A stretch of DNA of 64,000 nucleotides from Mytilisepta virgata (Eukaryota; Mollusca; Bivalvia; Mytilida; Mytilidae). The position numbers were made by a program, and so were the translations under genes. Below the pieces are notes generated by a model, which was not told the origin of the DNA, ran no database searches, and worked only from the letters and a program-made list of their open reading frames with translations. The DNA is taken from contig CM051516.1 of NCBI GenBank assembly GCA_028015205.1, positions 39,446,230 to 39,510,229 of the forward strand, read 5' to 3'. This document shows positions 22,995 to 34,780 of the stretch, piece after piece (within the stretch, counting starts at the first letter, position 1; every line of letters starts with the position of its first letter).

Positions 22995-23780
22995 TACACT
23001 CCACTAATTATCTTAGTTTCAGAGAAATGCACCACCAGAATTTTATTAATTATTAGAGTTGGTAAAGTTTGACTACATGATAGATAAATAATAAATGTCT
23101 TAACCTCAAAATTGTAATATTGACTGAAAGAGGATAGATTTTAGTTTAAAAAAATACGAAAACATTAACTGATTTTGCTTCTGACAAGTAACGGGAGGTG
23201 ATAAACTGGGACTTGTGAATTGACATGTGGTGTGTAATTGACATTGACAGTGATAATCGGCACCTGCACTGGTAAGTTAAATTGCGAAAAAAAGAGCCGG
23301 AAAGGTAAACCTTTTTTTTCCCACATATGTAATGGAATTTTATGCAGAATCTGAAAAATTAAGTCTCAATTGGATTGAAACGCTGCATCAGACCTCAATT
23401 TTTTGCCAAAGTGGAGTGAAATTTAACATTTTAAAAGCTTTTTTATGAAAATTTTTGAAATGTTGCTATGCCAACTAGGTTTCCATGGATATTTTTTATT
23501 TATTTTATCATGATTGAAACAATGCTAACATAATGGCCTTTCAGAATATATATATGTATATGGGTATTATTTACTCTGAAGATGGCACAAGACCATGATA
23601 TTTGTTAGCTCACTTCACATAGAAAATGGTACGATTAATTTGTGGAGTGCAACCTTGTCTTCGTTGTTCTCCGGAGTTTGTCAGTTGTTACGATTTTTCT
23701 CTCCTTCGAATATCCCTTTGGTATTTCTTGACTTTACATATATGAAATAAGCCCTGCGGTCCTTCAAAACTATAATTTAC
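22995..23780. other. Intergenic, no gene recognised
   Basis: AT-rich sequence with no supported feature. Confidence 0.4.
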
Positions 23781-23782
23781 AG

Positions 23783-23864
23783 GAAACGAGAAAGAGAGAC
23801 TATCAATCATTCCATGGCTGATATAGCTAAAAGTTGGAATGCTGAAGGTTGTCGACTACCTCAG
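23783..23864 (+). CDS. Possible orphan exon, unknown gene
   Basis: An AG at 23781-23782 after a pyrimidine/A-rich tract precedes an open frame reading KRERETINHSMADIAKSWN and then AEGCRLPQ up to CAG|GT at 23865. It ends in phase 0, and the candidate exon at 25422-25514 starts in phase 0. The donor GTTGTT is weak. With its partner it faintly recalls helices of a nuclear-receptor ligand-binding domain, but no DNA-binding-domain exon was seen, so I do not name it. Confidence 0.25.
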
Positions 23865-24534
23865 GTTGTTATGTTATGCTGTGGCTACTTTCTTTCTTTC
23901 TACTTTAATTTTCTGTCTAAAAACTGATGAATGCTTTTTTAAAGAAAGAACGAATGTATTAATGGTCTCTGTGGAACACAATACACAAAGCCTACATCTA
24001 ATTTCTATGTATCCTGAGCAATACAAATTTTGCGATAAAGTTTCCAGTTTTAAAAAATGGAATTTAATTTTCCCTCTTAGAAGCGAGATATCAGTCCTAG
24101 ATATCATTATTTATACATTTAAATACATAAACCTACGTGAGAGAAAATATCTAACTATCAACAATTAATACTTCTTCAACAGAATTATTACTTTTATAAA
24201 TATTTAATTTATTTATGGATTGTTAATTTGTAGATTTACCCGTAGTAAAAAAATGTACCGTTTTATTTGTAATAATTGAACCTCTGTCATTAAATGTTTT
24301 ACCCTAGAACAAATTAGTAATAAGAAATGTAATATGTGTTGTGATATTAACACTACGTAGTCTAATTTGGATTTCTATTGAAAGTATTGGAATGACAGAC
24401 GTTCGCAATAAATGTTTGAGAGGTTTAAAAACACATCCAATACTTTATTTAAAGAGGGATACACACTTAGCCAAAATAACTATTGATTCCAGTGGCGCTC
24501 TAAAATCAGTTACAGAGAATATATTTATATTTCT

Positions 24535-24855
24535 CTAATTCTGTGCGCATTTATACATCTACCCGTTTGATAAATTCTGAAAATTTCACACGTTGGTTAT
24601 AAATGCTCGTGAAATTTCTCGCCAAAAAAAAACATTCGGAAGACTTTTCGGAGTTTTATTAGAGAAAAAGATTATAAAACTCTTGACGCGTTAAATATGA
24701 AATTTATCCACTCTCGATAATTAAATTTCATTTTTTAAACTGCTCAGACAAGCCTCGCAGTTTAATAATGAAAATTTAATTACATGTATATCGAGTTGAT
24801 AAATTTCATAATCGCTTGGTCATCGTTGAAGAATCTATATTTATGTCATGCATAT
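24535..24855 (+). repeat. Dispersed repeat, copy 2, with hairpin insertion
   Basis: Second copy of the repeat at 10140-10400. Around 24717-24783 it contains an extra inverted repeat (AATTAAATTTCATTTTTTAA and its near-complement, flanking CTGCTCAGACAAGCCTCGCAG) that the first copy lacks. This small foldback looks nested in the older repeat. Confidence 0.75.
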
Positions 24856-24874
24856 TAAACAATTAGATGGTTTA

Positions 24875-25079
24875 CACAACCTGCATACAGTTCTGCAAAC
24901 CGCGGATAAATCTGGTTCCGCGGTAAGAAATATCCATTTTATCCATTAAAAACTGATGTGAAACAAGCGGATACATATTGGATCCGTGGATTTCATATCA
25001 TGTTCTAATGGTAAACATGGATATTTGTTACCGCCGAACCCGATTTATCCGCGGTTTGCAGAACTGTATGCAGGTTGTG
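24875..25079. mobile_element. 205-bp palindromic MITE
   Basis: Starts CACAACCTGCATACAGTTCT and ends with its reverse complement. The outer ~60 bp of the arms differ at only a few positions (for example AAATCTGGTTC against AAATCGGGTTC). Weaker pairing continues to the centre, so the whole element is an imperfect palindrome. There is no coding capacity. A TA lies on each side (about 24873 and 25083), compatible with a Tc1/mariner-type MITE, but the exact ends are uncertain. Confidence 0.85.
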
Positions 25080-25421
25080 GGTATAGTTGGCATGGTCCAA
25101 ACTTTTGGAAACAGAACTTGCATTTGTTCACCAACATCCAATGCGTTCGTGTTGATGTCATACTAGTATTTTAAACAACCTATTACAAAGTCTTGGTCCA
25201 GAAATAGGCATTGTACACAAGAAATTATATATCTGGGTTTATTTTCTTCAAAACCACTTTGTTTTGCAAATCTTTCAGTTAAACCAACTTTGGAAAATCA
25301 GAAATAGCAAAGAAAAGCAAATTTTCATTTATTTTTATATTTATTAAGTAAATTGTATTCCGTGTGATTCCAATCCGATATCACTGTACTATTTGTATAG
25401 ATTATTTTTTTTCTATTTCAG

Positions 25422-25514
25422 GAAAAATTACTTCGATCGAAACTCATTAACAGCACAGCAAGATTTAAATTGCTAAAAAATAGCTGGTATGAAATCGCAT
25501 TAACTTCTTTATTC
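25422..25514 (+). CDS. Possible orphan exon, unknown gene
   Basis: A strong acceptor (T-rich tract, TTTCAG at 25416-25421) and a donor GTAAGT at 25515 bracket 93 bp that are open in phase 0-0. They read EKLLRSKLINSTARF and then KLLKNSWYEIALTSLF. The FKLLKNSWYEIAL segment resembles the LLxxxWxEI helix-5 pattern of nuclear receptors, but the spacing to the upstream candidate exon is longer than usual. It may be a real exon of a gene whose other exons I could not find. Confidence 0.3.
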
Positions 25515-25519
25515 GTAAG

Positions 25520-26780
25520 TTAATGTCAAACATTTCACCTTTTTCGCCCTAAAACTATTTTGAAATCTGACATTGTATTATTAATTTCGATTTTGGTTTT
25601 ACCTGTATCGCACTGTTGGAGTAATATATTTTAAACAAATGAAATTGTATTCAGTATTGCCATTTGTTTGTCTATTGTGTATTGTTTTTTTCCCCATGTA
25701 TCTTTAGAACCTTTCGTGATTTATTAAAAGGGGTGGTCTGTTTAGTTTGATATGCTTTGTTTAGAACACGGCAAAATAGTGCCGAAGCGATAACACCACA
25801 GTGGGTTATATAAAATGAAGCATCAAGTCCAGAGAGTTGTCAGTTCCAGGAAAGCGTGCAATCCACCTAAAAATATCTAGTCACATTTGTGAGATAGAAG
25901 CTTCGTATCTTACAACCAATTCGTGATAACGACCGTAAACCTTTTTCATTTTTTCCGATGTTTTTAATACCATTAATTTCTGTAACCTTTTAGTTTAACT
26001 GTTTTATTTTGCCATCCTAGTTGTTGCACCTAGGCATCTATAATTCACGTTCCTGTTACAAAATATGCGTTATGATTAAGATGCCTACTCTATTTTTCGT
26101 CACCTTGGATGACCCTTGGACCGTGTTTGGTAGTTACTATGCTGCTATGAATAAATATACAACCGGACTTAGAGTTCATGTTCAAAACTGTTTTTTTTTT
26201 ACTACCAATCAATGACCTACAATAAATCGGCATTAATGTATGTCATATCCTTCTTTGAATACATTTCATTCTTAACATTTGAAAGAGTTTCCGCAGATTG
26301 GTAACAAAATCAGGATATTGCTTCTTATAGCGCGTAAATAAGGGACTGTATTATTGGAACAAGTAACGTCATCTTTTTCTTCAAAATATAAATCAGTGAT
26401 AAGCGGACATCAATAGACTAATCCTGTACAATGATTTACGTCAATCTGACTGGAGTACTGACTTGTCTTAATTCTTTACTTGTTTGGTTTATAAAATGTA
26501 ATTCCGCATTCTTTTGTTGTTTTCTGTTAGAGTCAATTGGCTTATATCGACACAAGACTTTTCCATTAGGGATGGGAAATGGTAAAAAAAAATGCATCTA
26601 ATAACTACCCAATTAATTATTCACTTAGAACATGTTTTAATGCGGAACACAGAAAAGGTCATCTATATTACCGTCTTATGAAAATTTAATGGACAGATAA
26701 ACGTTTTCAAAATTGAAATGAATTTTATATGAATATTATACCTTTTCTTTTGCATGATTTGATTCTGGAAAAAGAGGACA
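25520..26780. other. Intergenic, no gene recognised
   Basis: AT-rich sequence with no supported feature. Confidence 0.4.
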
Positions 26781-26784
26781 AATA

Positions 26785-27165
26785 TACCTAGGGAGCAAAT
26801 AAAAAAAACGTAATCAATTGGACAGACAAACCCTGGAAGACAAATGAACAACCACAAGCACAACAAATAAACACTGAAAACTAAGAAACAATTAACAACA
26901 CGAACTCCTATAAAAACCAGGAGTAAACCCAGGTGCTCCGGAAGGGTAAGCAGTTCCTGTTCCGTATACCACACCCGTCGTGAAGTTGATCAAAGTCAAT
27001 CCGGTGGAAGTCACAAATCGGCGGAGGCACATGAAATGTTGCGACAGTGGGAACAGGTCCAACATCATCTTAGATATTGGAACACTGTAACGGTCAATCA
27101 ATTCGTGATGACGATGGTAAAATTTCCTAACTGATGACATCAACTTATCCAGCTTATCTTAGAAA
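26785..27165 (-). mobile_element. Penelope-like retroelement 3' end, copy A3
   Basis: Minus-strand copy of the A family. It reads KFYHRHHELIDRYSVPISKM, LDLFPLSQHFMCLRRFVTS, then TGVVYGTGTAYPSGAPG, and the same hydrophobic tail. It is 5' truncated near 27165. Its frame is open from 27143 through the C-terminal stretch, so it may be younger than A1 and A2. Confidence 0.8.
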
Positions 27166-27169
27166 ATGG

Positions 27170-27855
27170 TAAATATCTTGTTAAATATAGGTTGAAGCCA
27201 ACAAAATTAAAATACAATGTACGTCAAATTAAAACGTTACGCGAGACAACAAAAATATTGGTTATAAGAACTGTGAACGATAAGACAACCTTACATGTTA
27301 TAATGTAAATTTCAGAATGTTTTATGTCAGAATCAGAGCGGTTCTTCACGAGGTAACTTTTTTCTCTTTCATCTATACTGGAACAAAAAATTATAGCCTG
27401 TTTTAACCGTTTTCTCGGAAGAAAATGATGATAACGTATGATAACGCTGGATCTCATACAATAATAGTAACAGGGAAGACCTACTGCCTTCAAAGCTCAG
27501 CTGTGATAAAAGGTGTTTCACGTTAAGTCGTTGGTTAAAAGTCATTGAATGGAACAATATTAAGTCTGATCCAGATAGGTAGAAACACTTTCTTACAACT
27601 ATACGGGTGACGTATAAAATACCTAAGAATTTTTTTTTTTGGTTAATCCAATGAATGTACACTCTAAGGGGCAATTTAACAATATGACAAAAACATGGAA
27701 TGAAGTTACTTTGATTAAAAGTAAAAATAAACAGGTACATGCAACACCACATAATTTTTTCTAACTTATATGATCAACCCAATCATTAATCTAATGAACA
27801 GTTATTGTCTTATTATTTCATGATTTTATAGTTTGTTTTATTATGTTATGAATGA
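27170..27855. other. Intergenic, no gene recognised
   Basis: Two overlapping open stretches on the minus strand (27224-27752) without recognisable domains. Confidence 0.4.
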
Positions 27856-27859
27856 TTGT

Positions 27860-27925
27860 ATTGTGATTAATCTGCCCATCAATGGGCACCTTGATTGGCC
27901 AATAAAGTTATCTGTATCTGTATCA
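27860..27925 (+). mobile_element. LINE 3' tail
   Basis: CCCATCAATGGGCACC, then CCAATAAAGTTATCTGTATC with repeated TCTGTA units. This is the kind of 3' end seen on non-LTR retrotransposons that end in a short simple repeat. No reverse transcriptase is left upstream. Confidence 0.5.
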
Positions 27926-28439
27926 TTCGTACAACATGATTCGTGGCATATCATTATCATGAAGAACCAAAGCCAACAGTTTAAAATATCTTGTAGATAG
28001 AAATTATTAACTTTTGATGAAACCAGGTACTAATTTTAGTTATCATATAAAAAAAGGTAAACAAAATGAAGGCTGTTAGTATGAATTTATCATCATTTTC
28101 TAAAGTTAAACATTCTAGAAATAGATTCAGACAAGTCCAAAATAAAGTCTAAATTGGAATTTTCTAGTACCACTAATGGCATTGGTTAATTAAATACAGC
28201 TAAATGTGCTCAGAATTAATCTAATTATATAGGATAATATTCACAGGCAATTTTTTCTTAGAAAATTTCTATTTAACCTAATCAAATTAATGTTTGTTTA
28301 CATAATAAGTGCTATATTGAAGCTATTTATATTTATATCATCTATATTTGGAGGTATGTCTTACCAACTATAAATATATGTTGTTAGTACGACAGTACTT
28401 ATAGGAAGGGTTAATAATGCAAATAATACATTAGATTTG

Positions 28440-28552
28440 AAAATGTAAGAACAAAAGAAAATTTCTACGCGTGCCTTCTGATTTGTTTTTTTGTTTTTTG
28501 TTTTTTGTTTTTTGTTTTTTTGTTTTTTTGTTTTTTTTTTGATACCATAAAT
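28440..28552. repeat. GT(6-8) simple repeat
   Basis: Run of G followed by six to nine T, repeated (about 28484-28540), leading directly into the 42-bp minisatellite. Confidence 0.8.
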
Positions 28553-30215
28553 AGTCCCGAGTTTCCTCTGACGTCAAACGACCGTCACAGAATTCATAAC
28601 AAATTTCCTCTGACGTCAAACACAGCCTCCATAGAATTCATACCAAATTTCCTCGGACTTAAAACGGCCTTCATAGAATTCATACCAAATTTCTTCTGAC
28701 GTCAATCGACCTTCACAGAATTCATAACAAATTTCATCTGACGTCAAATACGACCTTTATGGAATTCATACCGATTTTCTTCTGACGTCAAACGCGACCT
28801 CCATAGAATTCATACCAAATTTTCTCGGACTTAAAACGGCCTTCATAGAATTCATATCAAATTTCCTCTGACGTCAATCGACCTTCAAAAAATTCATAAC
28901 AAATTTCCTCTGATGTCAAATACGACCTTTATTGAATTCATACCGAATTTTTTCTAACGTCAAATGCGACCTCCATAGAATTCGTACCAAATTTTCTCGG
29001 ACTAAAAACGGCCTTCATAGAATTCATATCGAATTTCCTCTGACGTCAAACACGACCTCGATAAAATCCTTACCGAATTTCCTCTGACGTCAAACGCGAC
29101 CTCCATAAAATTCATACCAAATTTCCTCGGACTTTAAACGGCCTTCATAGAATTCATACTGAATTTCCTCTGACGTCAAACTCGACCTCCATAGAATCAA
29201 TATCGAATTTCCCCTAACTTTAAACAGCCTTCATGGAATTCATACCGAATTTCCTCTGACTTTAAACCGCCTTCATAGAATTTATACCTAATTTTCTCTG
29301 ACGTCAAACGACCTTCATAGAATGCATATCGAATTTCCTCTGACTTTAAACCGCCTTCATAGAATTAATACCCATATCCTCTGACGTCAAACAACCTATA
29401 TAGAAGTCATACAAAATTTCCTCTGACGTCAAACGACCTTCATAGAATCCATACCGAATTTCCTCTGACTTTAAACCGCCTTCATAGAATTAATACCGAC
29501 TTTCCTCTAACGTCAAACGACCTTCATATAATCCATACCAAATTTCTTCTAACGTTAAACGGCCTTCATTGAATTCATACCAAATTTCATCTGACGTCAA
29601 AACGGCCTTCATTGAAATCATATCGAATTTCCTCTGAAATGAAACGTCCTACATAGAATTTATCCTGGATTTTCTCTGACTTCAAACGGCCTTCATAGAA
29701 TTCATACGTACTTTCCTCTGACGTCAAACGACCTTCATAGAATTCATACCGAATTTCCTCTGACTTTAAACCGCCTTCATAGAATTAATACCGACTTTCC
29801 TCTAACGTCAAACGACCTTCATATAATCCATACCAAATTTCTTCTAACGTTAAACGGCCTTCATTGAATTCATACCAAATTTCATCTGACGTCAAAACGG
29901 CCTTCATTGAAATCATATCGAATTTCCTCTGAAATGAAACGTCCTACATAGAATTTATCCTGGATTTTCTCTGACTTCAAACGGCCTTCATAGAATTCAT
30001 ACGTACTTTCCTCTGACGTCAAACGAACTTCATGGAATTCATACCAATTTTCTTCTGACGTCAAACGGCCTTCGTAGAATTCATACTCACTTTTCACCTA
30101 CGTCAAACAGCCTTCATAGAATTTATACCAAGTGTTCACTGACGTCAAACAACCTTCATAGAATTCATACCGAATTTTCTCTGATGTCAACAGCCTTCAT
30201 AGAATTAATTGTGGC
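28553..30215. repeat. 42-bp minisatellite, about 39 degenerate units
   Basis: Units read approximately CCTCTGACGTCAAACGACCT then TCATAGAATTCATACCGAATTT. Most are 42 bp, some 40-45. EcoRI-type GAATTC and TGACGTCA words recur in nearly every unit. On the minus strand the unit is 14 codons reading about IRYEFYEGRLTSEE, open for up to five units (29882-30097), but length variants break the frame elsewhere. A block of seven units is itself duplicated with a 295-bp offset (29466 and 29761). Confidence 0.95.
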
Positions 30216-30219
30216 CGTG

Positions 30220-33200
30220 GTAATGTTCTCTGACGTCTCCGCAGGGCCCTATTCAATTATAAAAAAGGCCGTTTGATATTTGAGGGATTTGGAATTATGC
30301 ACCACAAATAAACATTTTATAGAATGTACTAGTTTTACAACCAAAATAGTGTATGTTTATCCACTGATCAATGGTTAAGGAGTATATATTTGGTATTATA
30401 ACCTGTGGTAGCCCTGTCCCAAACGGGACCCCGTTTTCTGTTTTAGACTCTTGTCAACATCATTTTATATTTTTATTGTATGGTTTCTTTTCAGTTTAGT
30501 GCTCGTTATGTAGTGCTTGTTGAAACCACAAGACAATCCAAAGATGTAATCAATTTTCTTCCATTTTCATTCATATCCAATATTATCTCAAACCACATCT
30601 CCTACGTTTTTCATATTATATCATACAATTTAGGTCGATAAAAAAATGTGTTCGTGTGTAAATTTTGATTCTTATTCCTCTATTATTTCAAAGTAGAGAA
30701 GAAGATTTAACCCCACCACTGATTAGTGTGTGTGTACCAAGTCAGACTGTCCTGGCTCTCTCTTGTGTGATTGTGCTTGTGTTCTTTCATGCTATTTTTT
30801 GTACGGTATTCTAACTATTGGGTGTCGTTGATTGATTTGCATGTCATTGTTGACCTTTTTTGTTATCCATTTTATTGTTTATTTGAAGATTTATCGTGTA
30901 GAATTAAAATGACTGAAATTAACCAAGAATTTTTGGCAACGAAGCTTTTAAGAAATTTAATTGTTTTTCGGTTTTAGTAGTTTAGCAATAACATTACACT
31001 TCCATCAAATATTGTATAAAGATAAATGTGATCAATATGCTGCGTAAAATCTTTCGTCAAGATTTCAATATTTTTCTTTATACCTAGTACATGTAATATA
31101 ACCTATATTTGAATATAAATACCGTAAAATGGTCCTTGTCATCTGGTAATGGCATGTTCATTTAATTATGCTATGATATTTCAACGGAAGAAGAATATTA
31201 ATCTTTAAAACTGCTATTTATTTTCTGCATGGATAGGAATTTTAATAGAGTAATTATGATAGATGTTTACATGTAATTGCTCATAATAAATACGCACTGC
31301 GGATAAAAGCTAACAGACCTTTCTTACTGCATATAATGAGGTCGTTCTGTGATGTCGTTAATTTTTCATAATATTTTTGACACATAAAAATTTTCAGTAA
31401 AAATGTCAATGTATTATTTCCTACAGAAACATTTTCTAAAAGCTATAATTGAATATTTATGGTACAATTTCATTCTGGTGTATTACTGGTCGCAAATTGG
31501 GTCCCATTGTCAATTCTCTGTAGATGTTTATAATGTTCCTTATATTAAAGTAAAACTGAAACTCTATATGAAGGCCTATCAGGTTTTTGATATATATTAG
31601 AGTTTCATACGTGAAACCGTGAAAATAGGTTGAATTTTAAGTATTTTTAACGTTTCATGTTCATACCAATTTTTAAAAATAATCAAATACCGTTTCAAAT
31701 TTACATTCTAATGGCTTTATAAAACAATCCAATTAAAAAGATATTTTTATGGGTCCTGTTAATCTTGATCTATAACTGAAAATTCTAAAAATAATTTTAC
31801 TAAATTATTTTTGAAAACTGAAAATGAGTTCAGTCCTCGCAAATCACAAACATCAACGGCTATAGTTATTCTGTGTTTCAATGAATAATTAGATACGCAA
31901 GTATTTTTTTTCCAGTGCTTCACAACTCTTGGTTTAATAACTCGCTATTTAAGGTAGATATGTCAACCGAATTATTCCTACCACTATGCCGGCTAAAAAG
32001 GTTCAACAACATGGCAGCATCCATGCGAAATCGCATTCAGCCATTGCTTTCAACGTGATTACGTGAATATAGATTACCTTGAACAAAATAAGTTAAGATA
32101 TGGATTTACCTCAACTTTTTAACATTCAGTGTCATGAAATTAAAAATAAATACGAAAGAATCCACCTGGAATCAAATTTGACAAGAAAAGTCTTTGTTTA
32201 ATGGGGCAGCCTTACTGTGCTACATACTAAGGCTAGACAAAGTTTTGTTCGCCAGAAACGGAAACGGAAGTAAGGGAAATAATTTGCAACAAATTATAAT
32301 TTTAGAGTCAGAATCGTGATACCAGAAATGCGTTTCTTGAAAGGACTGTTGCTGTGCTCGCATCATTGGCCACGCCAACAGCATACTACTGCTTATTTTG
32401 AATTTGATGTTGTTATTAACCAGGGAAACAAAAATAGCATCTATCTGTCTCCCAGAGAGCATGCGGGGGTCTAGATACTTTGCTTGCTAAAATATACTTA
32501 CAAAGTACTACTATTTATGCGGGAGGTCTAGATACCTTTTTGGTCTCGTTTGCTTGCTAAAATTTACTTAAAAAATACTACTATATAATTCCATGTAATA
32601 TTCAGTCTTTTGTTTTACTATATCAATGTATCTAAGGTTAAATGCGTTTTTTGATTTTAGACTTTCTGAAAACTATATAAGTTTTTCTGTTAAAATGTGT
32701 AACTGTATATTTGATATTAGTGATTCATCGAAGAATAACATACACGTTGATCTGTTTTCATTCAGTAAAATTCGGCCACATGCAGATAACAACAAAAAAA
32801 ATTTTTCTGGGTCTCGTAAGATTTGTAAGTACAATGTAATTGTTGTGACTTTTCTCATGGTGACGTAACCTTTATATTGTATTATAATGAATATGTTTCC
32901 GCCAAATAGAACAATATATTTAAAATCTGCAAATGCTAACGCATGTTGAAATACGTACTGAGTGATTTTTAAACGTACTCCTCGTGACTCGTCTAAATCC
33001 TGACGGCTTTGAGAAATCAAATTTCTAATTGTTTAAACGTGAAATCGATGTCCATTTTAACAAGAATAACTCAGATTTAATTTTTCTTGTGTATGGTTAC
33101 AAAACCGTTTCCTTCCTCTTAATGATAAGATAACACGGTAAATTATTACAAACTGATAACTCATCCATTACGTAATACTAAAAAAACATGAAAGAATAAA

Positions 33201-33705
33201 TCTCAGGACAAGGGCATGTAAAATAAATTCCTAGGTTCACATCCAAACTTTTATAAAAATTGAGGTAATTGGGGGGCAGACTTTTTTTATATTTTAGTTT
33301 TTACTTTGTTGGATTTGTATTCTAAAGTGAAAATTATTTTTTTGTCTATTACACAACAAATCTTCGAAATAATACAACGTGTTACTTTCTTGTTGACAAA
33401 ACCTATGAACATCAAAGCCCCTTATTCGTTTTAGTTATTCTGTCTAATATAGGATAGATAACTTATCCAAAAATGTTTACTTGGAGAAAAGCAGAATGTA
33501 AATTATGCACATTCCTTACAGTCAACGATATTTTTAATGAAAATTTCGGTTTCATTGTATAGGTATAAAACAACCTATTTTAATCCCTCGGACAGTTTCA
33601 TTGCGGATCGTATAGTGGCATTTTAGCCTATGCTCTTTTTTTCGGGATGAATATTTTTGTCTTGGGTAACAACAACCTTTGCATGTTCCACAAGCAGTCT
33701 TTTTA
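30220..33705. other. Intergenic, one short dispersed repeat only
   Basis: AT-rich sequence with no gene recognised. A ~95-bp dispersed repeat lies at 32260-32360. Confidence 0.4.
32260..32360 (-). repeat. Short dispersed repeat, copy 1
   Basis: The minus strand matches 41588-41690 and 54200-54295: GCCCTTT or TCCTTTC, TTTCTGGTATCACGATTCTG, TAATTTG and TTATTTCCCTT. Non-coding. Confidence 0.75.
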
Positions 33706-33709
33706 AGTG

Positions 33710-33715
33710 TAATTG
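33710..33715. repeat. 6-bp target site duplication, left
   Basis: TAATTG directly outside the left terminus TATGGAAAGCCAC; an identical copy lies outside the right terminus (37977-37982). Confidence 0.8.
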
Positions 33716-33748
33716 TATGGAAAGCCACAACTGCCTTATGTTGTATTC

Positions 33749-34460
33749 GATCTTTATATTCGGTGCTTTTTTTAATATATTCGGTCCATACATCATTGTG
33801 TGTGGTGCTTATGCCACTGTGTGTGGTGCTTTTACCATTATGTGTGGTCATTTGAACATTATATTCGGTACTAATTGCATTATATTCGGTGCAAACTTCA
33901 TTGTATGTGGTGCTTAAACCATTATATGTGGTAGTAAATGCATTATATGTGGTAGTAAAGGCATTCTTTGTGGTAGTAAAGGCATTCTTTGTGGTAGTTA
34001 AAGCATTATATTCGGTACTTTTTAAATCATATCCGGTGCTTATTTCATTATATTCGGTACATTGATCATTGTATTCAGTGCTTGCATCATAGTGTGTGGT
34101 GCTTTTACCATTATGTATGGTCAGTTTAACATTATATTCGGTACTGATTGCATTATATTCGGTACTGATTGCATTATATTCGGTACGAACTTCATTATAT
34201 GTGGTACTTAAAACATTATATGTGGTAGTTAATGCATTATATGTGGTAGTTAAAACATTATATTCGGTACTTGTTTCATTATATTCAGTACATTAATCAT
34301 TCCATTCAATGCTTATGACATTATACTCAGTAGATAAATCGTTATATTCAGTGCATACATCATTGTGTGGAGTGCATTCTTTTTCCATTGTTATATGCAG
34401 TCACAAAATCATTATATGCGGTAGATAAATCATTATATTCGGTGCATTCTTCATTATACG
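33749..34460. repeat. 21-bp tandem repeats, left arm
   Basis: About 33 units such as CATTATATTCGGTACTGATTG with a period of exactly 21. Two sub-motifs alternate in blocks: TATATTCGGTAC and TATATGTGGTA. The array lies between the terminus and the SAM exon, where subterminal transposase-binding sites or promoter elements would be expected. The length divisible by three leaves several frames open as seven-residue repeats; I regard this as incidental. Confidence 0.95.
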
Positions 34461-34576
34461 ATTTTTCGATGATGATGATACTTGACGGAAAAAGCCGGAA
34501 AAACTTCGGCAATTTTACGAATGTTAACGAGAACGGATAAAATTCATAGACATATATTTTGTATACACCGAAGAAA

Positions 34577-34780
34577 ATGGAAGCTGTGTTGCAGGAGTGC
34601 AATTTACAACATTTATATACCAATTTTGAAAGGGAAAAGATAACGCCAGACATAATATGTAAATTAGGAAAAGATGACATGGTAGCATTAGGCGTCCTGA
34701 ATCCAGCTGACATGATGCGTCTCCGAACCAGCTGCATTAGCTTTGGTTCACAGAAACCGAGCAAAGTGGCACAGCCACAG
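34577..34780 (+). CDS. SAM-domain first exon, left arm of foldback element
   Basis: ATG at 34577 in good context (AAGAAAATGG) opens 68 codons ending in a donor ACAG|GTATAT at 34781, phase 0. The protein reads MEAVLQECNLQHLYTNFERE, then ITPDIICKLGKDDMVALGVL and NPADMMRLRTSC. This fits a sterile alpha motif (SAM): a first helix, an I.pd...L...DM..LGV core and a closing helix. SAM domains mediate protein-protein or RNA contacts. In invertebrate and fish genomes I recall SAM-like N-termini on integrase-type DDE transposon proteins, which fits a first exon separated from its catalytic exons. No downstream coding exon remains in the element. Confidence 0.8.
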
